This document shows, one piece after another, positions 8,493-16,517 of a stretch of DNA of 28,869 bases. Location: NCBI GenBank assembly GCA_964497635.1, contig CAZCDB010000013.1, forward strand, positions 1 through 28,869. Direction: 5' to 3'. The position numbers and the translations under genes were made by a program. The stretch is from CAMDWQ01 sp964497635. Lineage in GTDB: Bacteria > Omnitrophota > Gorgyraeia > 2-02-FULL-51-18. A model generated the notes under the pieces. The model made no database searches. It was given only the letters and a program-made list of their open reading frames with translations, and had not been told where the DNA came from. Within the stretch, counting starts at the first letter, position 1; every line of letters starts with the position of its first letter.

Positions 8493-8544
8493 TCTTTGGG
8501 CTCCTGTTCGGTATAATCATTCTTTTGGATGAGGAGCCCAAAGA
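8493..8544 (+). promoter_or_regulatory. Hairpin covering tolC-like RBS, with -10 box in loop
   Basis: TCTTTGGGCTCCT (8493-8505) and AGGAGCCCAAAGA (8532-8544) are perfect 13-base complements separated by 26 bases. The right arm contains the GAGGAG ribosome binding site and the first base of the ATG at 8544. The loop contains a perfect TATAAT (8512-8517); a -35 box is not convincing. RNA entering from upstream could fold and hide the ribosome binding site. RNA starting about 7 bases after the TATAAT would lack the left arm. Confidence 0.6.
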
Positions 8545-9893
8545 TGCGTGGTTTAAGATTTTTTTTACCGATTTTTTTATTTTTGATCTTGTTTTATGTG
8601 GTGCCCGCCGAAGCATTTTCGTTTTTCAATTTTTTTAATAAAAATGAGGCCAAGAAAGCACCTGTTTTGGCTCAGACCGAAGCTCAGAAAATTCCCTCGT
8701 TGACTTTGCCGGAGGCTTACCAGCTGGCTCTTAAAAAAAGCGAGACGGTGGCACTCTCTTTCGAAGAAATCAATCAAGCTCAAGCCCGGTTTTACCGCTC
8801 CTTTGATTATTTTGTCCCCAAAGCAAGTTTTGTGATGTCGACCACCTACCGAGACACGGCGGGGGGAGAGTCCGGTGGGTTTGGGGATACGGGCCGTCCC
8901 TCAAGTCCTCTCAACTATTTTACTTTCTCCCAGCCTATTTTTAGCGGTTTTAAGGAGATTGCGGCACTCACCGGAAGTGGGGCCGACAAAAAGGCGCAGG
9001 TGATGAAGTGGCAGCGGGCCAAGGAGCTTTTGTTTGTGGATGTGATGAATGCTTACTATGGTTTTCTGCGGGCACAAAAAAATGTGGAAACTTTTGCGGC
9101 GCTTCGTCGTCAGGGAGCTCATCGTCTTCGGCAGCTCAACCAGAATGTTCGGGTTGGCCGCTCAAAAATAACAGACAAGGAAATATCTTTGGCGGATCTA
9201 AAAATTCTTCACGCAGATTTGATCCAGGCACGATTTTTTTTAAAAACCTCCACGAGCTTGCTTGAATTTTATCTAGGAGAAAGTTTGGGGAACCGGAGAC
9301 TGGTGGATGAGAAGATTCCGGAGGAGGTTTTTGACCTCTCAGAGAGTGTTTTAAAAGCAAAATCACGGGCGGATGTGGTGGCCGCCGAACAGGCCTATAT
9401 TGTTTCCCAAAAAAAAGTAGTTTCGGCCCAGTCCGCTCTTTTTCCAAAAATTTCAGCCAATGGAAACTATTATACGAAGCGCACGGGGGTGCAGTCCGGA
9501 ATTGATTGGGATGTGACCGTACAAATGGACGTACCTTTATTTGAAGTGGGAAAAACACTGGGAGATATCAAAGAGGCCGTATCGACGCGGGAGGCCCAGA
9601 GACTGCGATGGAGTGAAGCCAACCGTTGGGCGGACTTGGATATCCGCAATGCCTCCGCGGATTTTAAAGCGCGATCTGTGAGCCAGGAAGCGCTTAAGAA
9701 CGCTCTGGAGGCTTCTCGGAAGAGCTATGCTTTAATTTCCAGTGATTATGATCACAGGCTTGTCAGCAATCTAGAAGTGCTGGATACTTTTCGGAGACTA
9801 CAAGACGTGGAGCTTCGCTACACCGACGCTTATTTTCAAATGAAAGAAAGCTATTGGAAACTGAAGGTTGCCTTGGGAGATAGCCTCACATGA
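8544..9893 (+). CDS. TolC-family outer-membrane efflux protein
   Basis: A 449-residue protein with a signal peptide (hydrophobic residues about 4-20, likely cleavage after PAEA). It then has the two-fold repeated helical/beta pattern of outer membrane efflux proteins: LPEAYQLALKKSE near the start, long helices with EEINQAQARFYRSF, a FTFSQPIFSG strand, then the second half with AEQAYIVSQKKVVSAQSALFPKISANGNYY and a VTVQMDVPLFEVGK strand. These proteins form trimeric channels through the outer membrane for RND or other pumps. ATG 8544 is chosen over an in-frame ATG at 8529 because GAGGAG (8531-8536) is correctly spaced for it. The stop overlaps the RND pump ATG (ATGA, 9890-9893), so the two are very probably made together. 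Confidence 0.9.
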   Translation: MRGLRFFLPIFLFLILFYVVPAEAFSFFNFFNKNEAKKAPVLAQTEAQKIPSLTLPEAYQLALKKSETVALSFEEINQAQARFYRSFDYFVPKASFVMSTTYRDTAGGESGGFGDTGRPSSPLNYFTFSQPIFSGFKEIAALTGSGADKKAQVMKWQRAKELLFVDVMNAYYGFLRAQKNVETFAALRRQGAHRLRQLNQNVRVGRSKITDKEISLADLKILHADLIQARFFLKTSTSLLEFYLGESLGNRRLVDEKIPEEVFDLSESVLKAKSRADVVAAEQAYIVSQKKVVSAQSALFPKISANGNYYTKRTGVQSGIDWDVTVQMDVPLFEVGKTLGDIKEAVSTREAQRLRWSEANRWADLDIRNASADFKARSVSQEALKNALEASRKSYALISSDYDHRLVSNLEVLDTFRRLQDVELRYTDAYFQMKESYWKLKVALGDSLT

Positions 9894-12800
9894 CCCTCTC
9901 CGATCTTTCCATCAAAAATCCTGTTTTTGCCTGGATGCTCATGGTGGGGATTTTTGTATTTGGATGGATTGGGTTTAGGGAGCTTGGCGTGAGCCAACTA
10001 CCGGACGTGGATTTCCCCGTGGTCAATGTATCTATCAACTGGGAGGGTGCCGCACCCGAAGTGATGGAAACAGAAGTCACCGATATCATTGAAGACGCGG
10101 TGATGAGTGTCGAGGGGATCAAAGAAGTTTCCTCCGTTTCCCGTCAAGGGGATGCCAACATCACCATTGAGTTCAACCTCGGCCGTGATATCGATGCTGC
10201 GCTTCAGGACGTTCAAACCAAAATTTCGCAGGCCCAAAGAAATCTTCCGCATGATATCGACCCACCCGTGGTGACCAAGTCCAATCCGGAGGATCAGCCA
10301 ATTCTTTGGATGGCGGTCTCGGGAGACCGACCTCTGAAAGACACCATGCTCTACATTAGCGAGACGCTCAAAAACGAATTTACCACTGTCGAGGGTGTGG
10401 GAGAAGTCCGGTTGGGTGGCTACGTCAAGCCGAGTTTAAGGGTGTGGCTGGATGCCAAAAAGATGAAAGAAAATGAAATCACCGTCGAAGATGTCTTGCA
10501 CGGCATCGATGCTCAACACGCCAATCTGCCTTCAGGATACATTGATACCGGCAGCCAGGAAATGAACGTGCGGGTTTACGGCGAAGCGGCCAACTCCGAA
10601 GAATTTGAAAATATCACGATTCCCGGGCGTGTGCGCGGCGGGCCGGTTTGGAATCAGATGAAGATCAAGGATGTTGCTGTTGTTGAGGATGGCTTGGAAG
10701 ATCTGCGGCGTATTTCAAGAAGCGGCGGTCGGCCCGCGGTCGGGCTTGGGATTGTCAAACAGCGTGGCAGCAACGCGGTGGCGGTCGCTCGGGCCGTTGA
10801 AGCCAAGATGAAAAAAGTTCAAAAACACTTGCCGGAAGGGATGCGTCTTAATTTTGTCTTTGATACGACGCAGTTTATCAAGGACTCGGTGGGAGAGCTC
10901 ACACGAAATCTTTTTCTGGCGGTGCTTTTAACTTCCATCGTCTGCTTTATATTTTTGGGTTCTTGGAGTGCGACGATCAATGTGCTCCTAGCCATCCCCG
11001 TCTCTGTTTTTGGGACATTTTTTGTGATTTATCTTCTTGGGTTTACTTTAAACACCTTTACGATGCTGGGACTTTCGCTAGTGATCGGGATTGTGGTGGA
11101 TGATGCGATTATGGTTTTGGAAAATATCTCGCGGTATCAAGAAAAAGGGTTTAATCGTCTGGATGCGGCAATCACGGGTGCCCGGGAAATCACTTTTGCA
11201 GCACTTGCGGCGTCGATTGCGATTTTAGCTATTTTTATTCCGGTGATTTTTATGAAAGGGGCTATCGGGAAATTCTTTTATCAATTTGGGATCACGATTT
11301 CGGTGGCGGTGGCATTTTCTCTTTTGGAGGCGCTCACCATCGCTCCCATGCGTTGCTCACGCTTTTTGGATGTGGGGCATACGACGGCTCTTGGTCTTTG
11401 GGTGGAAACCCACACCAAACAATGGACCAAAAACTACGAGCAGAGTCTTCGGGTGGTATTGGAGCACCGAAAACTTGTTTTGCTTGGCGCGATCGGCATT
11501 TTTATTTTATCTTTGGGACTGACTTTCTTTTTGAAAAAAGAATTTGTGCCTTCTCAGGATCAGAGCCGCTTTTTGGCCCGCATTGTTTTGCCTCTGGGCT
11601 CTTCCATTCAAAAAACCAATGAAGTTCTAAAAAAAGCGGAAGAGTATGTGATGAGCCGAGGGGAGGCCGCCCATTATTATAGTGCTGTGGGAGGATTTGG
11701 CGGGGGCGAAGCCAATACCGGGATGCTTTTTGTTACCATGAAGCCGATTCATCAGCGCCCCAAAATCAAAGGTCATCGCACGACTCAGCAGGAATTTATG
11801 CAAATACTGCGCAAAGAATTCAATGCGATTCCGGGAGTTCAGCGCGCCGTCATGCAAGATCTTTCGCTTTCCGGATTTTCAGCCCACCGGGGTTTTCCGG
11901 TGGAGTTTACGATTCGCGGCCCGGAGTGGGAAAAACTAAGCCAGTATGCCAAAACACTCATGGAGGAGATGAAAGCATCAGGTCTTATGATTGACGTGGA
12001 CACGGATTATCAGCTGGGGATGCCGGAGGTGCAGGTGCGTCCGGATCGTCAAAAGGCGGCAGAACACGGAGTCAGTATCCGCTCGATTGCCGATACGATC
12101 AACGCGACGGTGGGGGGTGTGCGCGGTGGTAAGTTTACCAAGCGTGGCAAGCGCTACGATGTGCGAGTCCGCTTGGCCGACAGTGATCGGATGAGCCCTG
12201 AAGTGATTAAGAATATGTGGGTACGCAACCAAAACGGGGAGCTTGTGGCTCTGGCGGACGTAGTGACTTCGGAGGTCAAACCGACTTTATTTTCTATCAC
12301 GCGTAAAAACCGCCAGAGAGCAATCAGTATTTATGCCAATCCTGCGCCGGGTCACTCCCAGCAAGAGGCTTTGGATGCGGTCCAAAAAATCACACAGAAA
12401 GTTTTATCTGCAGAGTATCAGGCGGTGTTTTCGGGAGGATCTCAAGCCTTTAAAGAATCCGCAGATAGCTTAAAATTTGCCCTGGTGTTGGGTGTGTTTG
12501 TGGCGTACATGGTGTTGGCGACGCAGTTTAACAGCTTTATCCATCCCGTGACGGTTCTTTTGGCACTGCCTTTTAGTATCACCGGAGCTTTTATTGCTTT
12601 ATGGATCAGCCGTAATTCACTCAATCTTTATAGCATGATCGGCCTGATTCTTCTGATGGGAATCGTCAAAAAGAATTCCATTCTTCTGGTGGATTTTACC
12701 AACGAGAGCCGGCGGCAGGGAAAAGGGGTACGCCAAGCACTTTTGGAAGCTTGTCCGATCCGTTTGCGTCCGATCCTGATGACTTCCGTGTCGACGATTG

Positions 12801-12976
12801 TGGCGGCGATTCCTGTGGCGCTTGCTCGTGGATCAGGCTCCGAAACCATGGCCCCGATGGCGGTGACGATTGTGGGGGGTGTTCTGCTCTCAACGGTGCT
12901 GACGCTTTATGTCGTGCCTTGCGCGTACGAAGTATTTTCAAAATTTGAGAAAATGTCTTACAATTCATCTCAATGA
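9890..12976 (+). CDS. RND (AcrB/HAE1-type) efflux pump
   Basis: A 1028-residue inner-membrane RND transporter of the usual length, with two halves each made of membrane helices and large periplasmic porter loops. It opens with the typical LSIKNPVFAWMLMVG. Proton-relay residues are present: Asp404-Asp405 in GIVVDDAIMVLENI (helix 4) and Lys928 in the KKNSILLVDF segment (helix 10), corresponding to the Asp pair and Lys of AcrB. The helix-8 region FNSFIHPVTVLLALPFSI is clear. It should exchange protons for drugs or other amphiphilic substrates and dock with the TolC-like channel encoded just before it. No membrane-fusion adaptor gene is present beside it, unlike most such operons. Its stop overlaps the next ATG by four bases. 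Substrate cannot be told from sequence. Confidence 0.94.
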   Translation: MTLSDLSIKNPVFAWMLMVGIFVFGWIGFRELGVSQLPDVDFPVVNVSINWEGAAPEVMETEVTDIIEDAVMSVEGIKEVSSVSRQGDANITIEFNLGRDIDAALQDVQTKISQAQRNLPHDIDPPVVTKSNPEDQPILWMAVSGDRPLKDTMLYISETLKNEFTTVEGVGEVRLGGYVKPSLRVWLDAKKMKENEITVEDVLHGIDAQHANLPSGYIDTGSQEMNVRVYGEAANSEEFENITIPGRVRGGPVWNQMKIKDVAVVEDGLEDLRRISRSGGRPAVGLGIVKQRGSNAVAVARAVEAKMKKVQKHLPEGMRLNFVFDTTQFIKDSVGELTRNLFLAVLLTSIVCFIFLGSWSATINVLLAIPVSVFGTFFVIYLLGFTLNTFTMLGLSLVIGIVVDDAIMVLENISRYQEKGFNRLDAAITGAREITFAALAASIAILAIFIPVIFMKGAIGKFFYQFGITISVAVAFSLLEALTIAPMRCSRFLDVGHTTALGLWVETHTKQWTKNYEQSLRVVLEHRKLVLLGAIGIFILSLGLTFFLKKEFVPSQDQSRFLARIVLPLGSSIQKTNEVLKKAEEYVMSRGEAAHYYSAVGGFGGGEANTGMLFVTMKPIHQRPKIKGHRTTQQEFMQILRKEFNAIPGVQRAVMQDLSLSGFSAHRGFPVEFTIRGPEWEKLSQYAKTLMEEMKASGLMIDVDTDYQLGMPEVQVRPDRQKAAEHGVSIRSIADTINATVGGVRGGKFTKRGKRYDVRVRLADSDRMSPEVIKNMWVRNQNGELVALADVVTSEVKPTLFSITRKNRQRAISIYANPAPGHSQQEALDAVQKITQKVLSAEYQAVFSGGSQAFKESADSLKFALVLGVFVAYMVLATQFNSFIHPVTVLLALPFSITGAFIALWISRNSLNLYSMIGLILLMGIVKKNSILLVDFTNESRRQGKGVRQALLEACPIRLRPILMTSVSTIVAAIPVALARGSGSETMAPMAVTIVGGVLLSTVLTLYVVPCAYEVFSKFEKMSYNSSQ

Positions 12977-14238
12977 TTACTGAGCTTCTTTGGGTTCTTC
13001 CTTTTATTTTTCTTCTGGCGTCGATCGCCATTCTTCCTCTTGCCCAAAAACATTGGTGGGAGAAAAACTTTCTATGGGTCTCTTTCGGGCTTGGTTTTAT
13101 CATTGTGTGCCGTTATTTATTTCAGCTTCATGACGCTCACAGCCTTCTTCACACGGGATTTGAATACCTTAGCTTTATTTGTTTGATCGGGTCTCTGTTT
13201 GTCGTGGCGGGCGGGATTCATATTCAGGTGAAGGGGGAGGCGACCCCCGGGGTGAATGTTGTTTTTCTTTTGATTGGGGCGGTGACTGCTAACTTGATTG
13301 GGACGACGGGAGCCTCGATGATTCTCATTCGTCCCTGGCTTCGGATGAATAAGTACCGATTGACGGCGTTTCATGTCGTCTTTTTTATTTTTATTATCAG
13401 TAATATCGGTGGGGCTCTCACGCCGATCGGAGACCCTCCGCTTTTTTTAGGGTATCTTAAAGGGGTTCCCTTTTTTTGGGTTCTGAAAAATATCTGGCCG
13501 ATTTGGCTGATTGCTATCGGGCTGCTTCTGGCGATTTTTTTTGTTTTGGATAGTCTTAATTTTGGGCGAGCGCCTAAAGCGATCCGCCAAAAAGAAACGG
13601 CACATGAAGAGTGGAAGTTTCAAGGCGGGCACAATCTCTTTTTTCTTGCGATGATTCTCGGGTCTGTTTTTATCAGCCACCCGCCATTTTTGCGGGAGGC
13701 AATCATGATTTTGGCGGCGATTCTCTCGCTGCGGACGACACCGAAGTCGATCCATGAGAGCAATGACTTTAGCTTTGCCCCGATTAAAGAAGTGGCGATT
13801 CTTTTTGTTGGAATATTTGTGACAATGATTCCCGCACTCCAGTGGCTTGAAAAATATGCCTCTCAGATTGGCATCTCGAGCGTGGGCCAGTTTTATTGGG
13901 GGAGTGGGATGCTTTCAAGTGTCCTGGACAATGCGCCCACTTATCTTAATTTTTTGAGCGCTGCTTTAGGGCTTTTTAGCGCGGGCTCTGAGGTTTCGGG
14001 GTCGAAGGCTGTTGAAGCTCTCTTAAATACTCACCCACTTCATGTGATGGCCATCAGTGTGGGAGCTGTTTTTTTTGGGGCGATGACCTATATTGGCAAT
14101 GGCCCCAATTTTTTGGTGAAGTCGATTGCCGACCAGTCACACGCCAAAACTCCGCATTTTTTTGAATATGTTTACAAGTACAGCTTGCCTGTACTGATTC
14201 CTATTTTCACGCTCATTTGGTTTCTATACTTTCGATGA
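12973..14238 (+). CDS. NhaD/ArsB-superfamily sodium:proton antiporter
   Basis: A 421-residue polytopic membrane protein with about 11 hydrophobic segments. Two family hallmarks are visible: a first repeat with NLIGTTGASMILIRPW followed by NIGGALTPIGDPPLFLGYL, and a second with SSVLDNAPTYLNF and GAMTYIGNGPNFLVKSIA. This repeated NxxG...T-P-x-GDPP / DNAPT pattern belongs to the ion transporter superfamily and matches NhaD-type antiporters best. It should exchange Na+ for H+ across the inner membrane. The ATG overlaps the RND pump stop (ATGA), and its own stop overlaps the next ATG in the same way. A coupling of sodium/proton balance to the pump is inferred from context only. Confidence 0.85.
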   Translation: MITELLWVLPFIFLLASIAILPLAQKHWWEKNFLWVSFGLGFIIVCRYLFQLHDAHSLLHTGFEYLSFICLIGSLFVVAGGIHIQVKGEATPGVNVVFLLIGAVTANLIGTTGASMILIRPWLRMNKYRLTAFHVVFFIFIISNIGGALTPIGDPPLFLGYLKGVPFFWVLKNIWPIWLIAIGLLLAIFFVLDSLNFGRAPKAIRQKETAHEEWKFQGGHNLFFLAMILGSVFISHPPFLREAIMILAAILSLRTTPKSIHESNDFSFAPIKEVAILFVGIFVTMIPALQWLEKYASQIGISSVGQFYWGSGMLSSVLDNAPTYLNFLSAALGLFSAGSEVSGSKAVEALLNTHPLHVMAISVGAVFFGAMTYIGNGPNFLVKSIADQSHAKTPHFFEYVYKYSLPVLIPIFTLIWFLYFR

Positions 14239-14699
14239 TTATTCCCGAAAAAATCACCAAGCTTTTAAAAGATAGACATTTTTTAAGTCTAGCCACCGCA
14301 AGTAAAAACGCCGAGCCTCATGCGGCCCCAAAAATTTTATTTAAAATTGAAGGAGAATATTTTTGTCTGGCGGATCATGCGATCGCTCGGACCATCGAAA
14401 ATCTTCGGGTCAATCCACGGGCTTGTCTTTCTTTTATGGATCTTGAAAATCTGGAAGGGTACCGCATGAGTGGATCAGCTCAGCTGATTGAGAGCGGACC
14501 TGATTTTGAAAAACTACTCAAAGAGCTTGAAAAAAAGCTGATTCAGATCTCCGCGGACCGGGTGATTGAAGGCATGCGCACTGGAAAGCGTCATGAGCAT
14601 TTTGAGCTTGAGATGTCCAAGAAAATGATTTTTATCAAAATCAAAATCGAAGAAATCGTTCGGATCGGAAGTCAGGGCGACTTATTCAGAGAAGCTTAA
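14235..14699 (+). CDS. FMN-binding split-barrel (PNPOx-like) protein
   Basis: A 154-residue soluble protein resembling the pyridoxamine 5'-phosphate oxidase-like split-barrel family. It starts with IPEKITKLLKDRHFLSLATAS and continues through EPHAAPKILFKIEGEYFCLADHAIARTIENLRVNPRACLSFMD, the usual strand-helix order in which a bound flavin or heme lies between subunits. Members reduce or bind flavins, F420, heme or biliverdin; which applies here is unknown. ATG 14235 is chosen because it makes the same ATGA overlap with the antiporter stop as the other junctions in this run; a TTG at 14217 would also be in frame. The gene ends three bases from the convergent lemA stop with no terminator between. 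Confidence 0.8.
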   Translation: MIIPEKITKLLKDRHFLSLATASKNAEPHAAPKILFKIEGEYFCLADHAIARTIENLRVNPRACLSFMDLENLEGYRMSGSAQLIESGPDFEKLLKELEKKLIQISADRVIEGMRTGKRHEHFELEMSKKMIFIKIKIEEIVRIGSQGDLFREA

Positions 14700-14702
14700 A
14701 TC

Positions 14703-15263
14703 CTAGAACTGGATTTTAACATCCTCTTTGTCGGCGGCTGGGATTTCCAGGAGGGGATGCCTTGTGTATCCTAGCATTCCCGCAAAAATTAGATCCGGAA
14801 ACTGCGCAATGCGGATGTTGTAGATGTTGACGGATTCGTTAAAAAACTCACGCCGATCCGCGATACTATTTTCCAAGACTGAAATCCTGGACTGAAGCTG
14901 TAAAAATCCCTGATTGGCTTTTAGGTCCGGATAGTTCTCCGCCACGGCAAATAGAGTTTTGAGCGTTTTGTTAAGCTCATTCTCCGCGACAATTTTTCCC
15001 TCGGTGGTCGTCGCACTCATAAACCCTGAACGGGCTTTGGTGATATTTTCCAAAAGTGACTTTTCATGAGTCATGTAACCTTTGCAAGTGTCCACGAGTT
15101 TTGGAAGTTCATCATGGCGCTGTTTTAAAAGGACATCGATGTTGGCCCAAGCTTTGCCGATATTGTTTTTGACAACAATGAGCTGGTTGTAGAGGCCGAT
15201 GGAATAACCCACAATCCCTACCACCACAAATCCTAAAACAGCCAATACAATCAATGTGCCCAT
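14703..15263 (-). CDS. lemA: LemA family membrane protein
   Basis: A 186-residue protein with one N-terminal membrane helix (about residues 3-26) followed by an alpha-helical domain. The typical LemA stretch is NQLIVVKNNIGKAWANIDVLLKQRHDELPKLVDTCKGYM, then FAVAENYPDLKANQGFLQLQ, ENSIADRREFFNESVNIYNIRIAQFPD. LemA proteins are membrane-anchored helical bundles with no settled function. A perfect AGGAGG lies just before the start on the minus strand. The gene follows the GIDE gene by 16 bases on the same strand; LemA and GIDE genes are often paired in bacteria, and here they form a two-gene unit. Confidence 0.93.
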   Translation of the reverse strand: MGTLIVLAVLGFVVVGIVGYSIGLYNQLIVVKNNIGKAWANIDVLLKQRHDELPKLVDTCKGYMTHEKSLLENITKARSGFMSATTTEGKIVAENELNKTLKTLFAVAENYPDLKANQGFLQLQSRISVLENSIADRREFFNESVNIYNIRIAQFPDLIFAGMLGYTRHPLLEIPAADKEDVKIQF

Positions 15264-15279
15264 AAATCCTCCTCAATGA

Positions 15280-16026
15280 TTATTCAATGATTCTTAAAAT
15301 ATTTATGAAAAAATACAAGCTGAGAATCGCCAGACCCGATCCGCCATACAGACAAGCGTACATCGCCCAGGCCAAAGAAGAAAGCATTTCTTTTTCGCTT
15401 TTATCTGAAAGGATAAAATAAGATCCCTGTCCTTTTCCGATCATCAGGCTCTCGCCGTTATTTTCGGATTGGATAGCACTGGGAAAGGCTTGCCCGATCA
15501 CGTAGATCGGATCTTCGGGGCGGATGAGAGTTTCTTCACAGCGCATGATTTTATCCCCCAAAAAAGCTTGATAAGAGATGCCGATCCGCTTCATTCCTTC
15601 CCGAAACGCGATCGAGTCTCCTGTGCCAAACCCACCGGTTCTATACTGGTAGTCAACATCCAGATGGAGTTCTGCTCCTTGGGGGTAGACCAGTACCCGG
15701 CCTGTTTCATCTTCTAGATAGAAAAGTTGGGGGGACTGGTAGGAGGCGACGGTAGCCCAGTAACTATTTTTGCCTGAGCTTCTTTGTTCTTGCACCCGGT
15801 ATTGAAAATAAACACAAGAAGCCATTGAAAAAGGGCTGGTGAGAAGCTCTTTGGCGGCTTGGGCTTTACCTGAAAGCTCTACCAATCCCACCGCCATCGA
15901 GCGAACCTTGGAAGTGGGGATATTTTCAATCAGCTTCTTTTGATGAAAAAGCTTAAATCCCCGCCAAAACATAAAACACCCGATCCCCATGCCGATCAGA
16001 CTGTATAAAGCGGTATCATTCCACAT
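15280..16026 (-). CDS. GIDE-domain membrane protein
   Basis: A 248-residue protein with a membrane helix at each end (about residues 8-23 and 218-245) and a soluble central region. The core, GLVELSGKAQAAKELLTSPFSMASCVYFQYRVQEQ, then an FYLEDETGRVLVYPQGAELHLD segment, matches the GIDE domain first described in mitochondrial RING ubiquitin ligases. No RING finger is present, so this is the bacterial membrane form of unknown function that commonly accompanies LemA. There is no ribosome binding site before the ATG. A TATACT box on the minus strand (16036-16041) is close enough that the transcript may be nearly leaderless. Confidence 0.82.
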   Translation of the reverse strand: MWNDTALYSLIGMGIGCFMFWRGFKLFHQKKLIENIPTSKVRSMAVGLVELSGKAQAAKELLTSPFSMASCVYFQYRVQEQRSSGKNSYWATVASYQSPQLFYLEDETGRVLVYPQGAELHLDVDYQYRTGGFGTGDSIAFREGMKRIGISYQAFLGDKIMRCEETLIRPEDPIYVIGQAFPSAIQSENNGESLMIGKGQGSYFILSDKSEKEMLSSLAWAMYACLYGGSGLAILSLYFFINILRIIE

Positions 16027-16035
16027 AGTTTTGTT

Positions 16036-16041
16036 AGTATA
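16036..16041 (-). promoter_or_regulatory. -10 box for GIDE-lemA unit
   Basis: TATACT on the minus strand ends 9 bases before the GIDE start codon. A good -35 is not seen at 17 bp. Initiation would fall within a few bases of the ATG, consistent with the missing ribosome binding site. Confidence 0.4.
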
Positions 16042-16060
16042 CCACCCTATGGCAGACTCC

Positions 16061-16088
16061 TTGACATTCCGGGGTTCTATGGTACACT
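16061..16088 (+). promoter_or_regulatory. Promoter for cold-shock gene
   Basis: TTGACA (16061-16066), a 16-base spacer and TACACT (16083-16088) form a near-consensus housekeeping promoter. It is divergent from the GIDE promoter and would give a leader of about 140 bases before the cold-shock ATG. Confidence 0.65.
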
Positions 16089-16097
16089 CTCTCTTGT

Positions 16098-16173
16098 AAG
16101 TAAAGGTTGTTTTTGAGACTGACGGAAATAATGTTTTAAAACCCGCGGACTTTACTTGGTCGGCGGTTTTTTT
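16098..16173 (+). promoter_or_regulatory. Leader with terminator-like hairpin and competing helix
   Basis: A hairpin forms from CCGC-G-GAC (16143-16150) and GTC-G-GCGG (16159-16166), extended by A-T pairs around a bulged C. It is followed by a seven-T run (16167-16173), as in intrinsic terminators. Its loop and inner stem hold CTTTACTT (16150-16157), which is perfectly complementary to AAGTAAAG at 16098-16105 near the predicted 5' end. The two pairings compete, suggesting an on/off RNA switch ahead of the cold-shock gene. The terminator stem is short, so strength is uncertain. Confidence 0.5.
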
Positions 16174-16233
16174 ATTTCAGTAGTACGAAGACAGAATACA
16201 AATAAGTAAAATCAAGAAAAGAGAGTTAATATC

Positions 16234-16440
16234 ATGGCAAAAGGTACAGTGAAGTGGTTCAGCGATCAAAAAGGTTATGGATTTGTGACTCCCGAGGGTG
16301 GATCTAAGGACGTGTTCGTCCATTTCTCAGCTCTTCAGGGCGAGGGGTTCAAAACGTTAGCCGAAGGTCAGCTGGTATCGTTTGAGATCACCCAGGGTCC
16401 TAAGGGTGAACAAGCCACAAACGTCGTCAAGCTTTCATAA
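16234..16440 (+). CDS. csp: Cold-shock (CspA-family) nucleic-acid-binding protein
   Basis: A 68-residue single cold-shock domain of normal length. The RNP1 motif KGYGFV is at residues 13-18 and RNP2 VFVHF at 27-31, with the KWF aromatic patch at 7-9. Such proteins bind single-stranded RNA or DNA and act as RNA chaperones in the cytoplasm. A GAGAG sequence precedes the ATG at moderate distance. It has its own promoter, a roughly 140-base structured leader and a strong terminator, so it is a single-gene unit. Long 5' leaders that respond to temperature are known for E. coli cspA, which makes a regulatory role for this leader plausible. Confidence 0.97.
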   Translation: MAKGTVKWFSDQKGYGFVTPEGGSKDVFVHFSALQGEGFKTLAEGQLVSFEITQGPKGEQATNVVKLS

Positions 16441-16454
16441 GCACCGTTTGTTTT

Positions 16455-16494
16455 AAAGTCCCCCGTTCAGCGAAAGCTGGGCGGGGGCTTTTTT
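16455..16494 (+). terminator. Intrinsic terminator of cold-shock gene
   Basis: CCCCCG then TTCAGC pairs with GCTGGG and CGGGGG (stem 16460-16471 with 16476-16487) around a GAAA tetraloop, followed by a T run. It has twelve pairs, including two G-T wobbles, and is the clearest mid-window terminator. Confidence 0.93.
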
Positions 16495-16517
16495 CTACTA
16501 AACTCCAGGAGAAGCAC

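Noticed and set aside
8529..8531. Earlier ATG for the tolC-like gene
   Set aside because: GAGGAG at 8531-8536 fits the ATG at 8544, while 8529 has no ribosome binding site.
9136..9558. Open frame of 140 codons antisense to the tolC-like gene
   Set aside because: It is a shadow of a well-supported gene, Pro/Ser-rich and without start signals.
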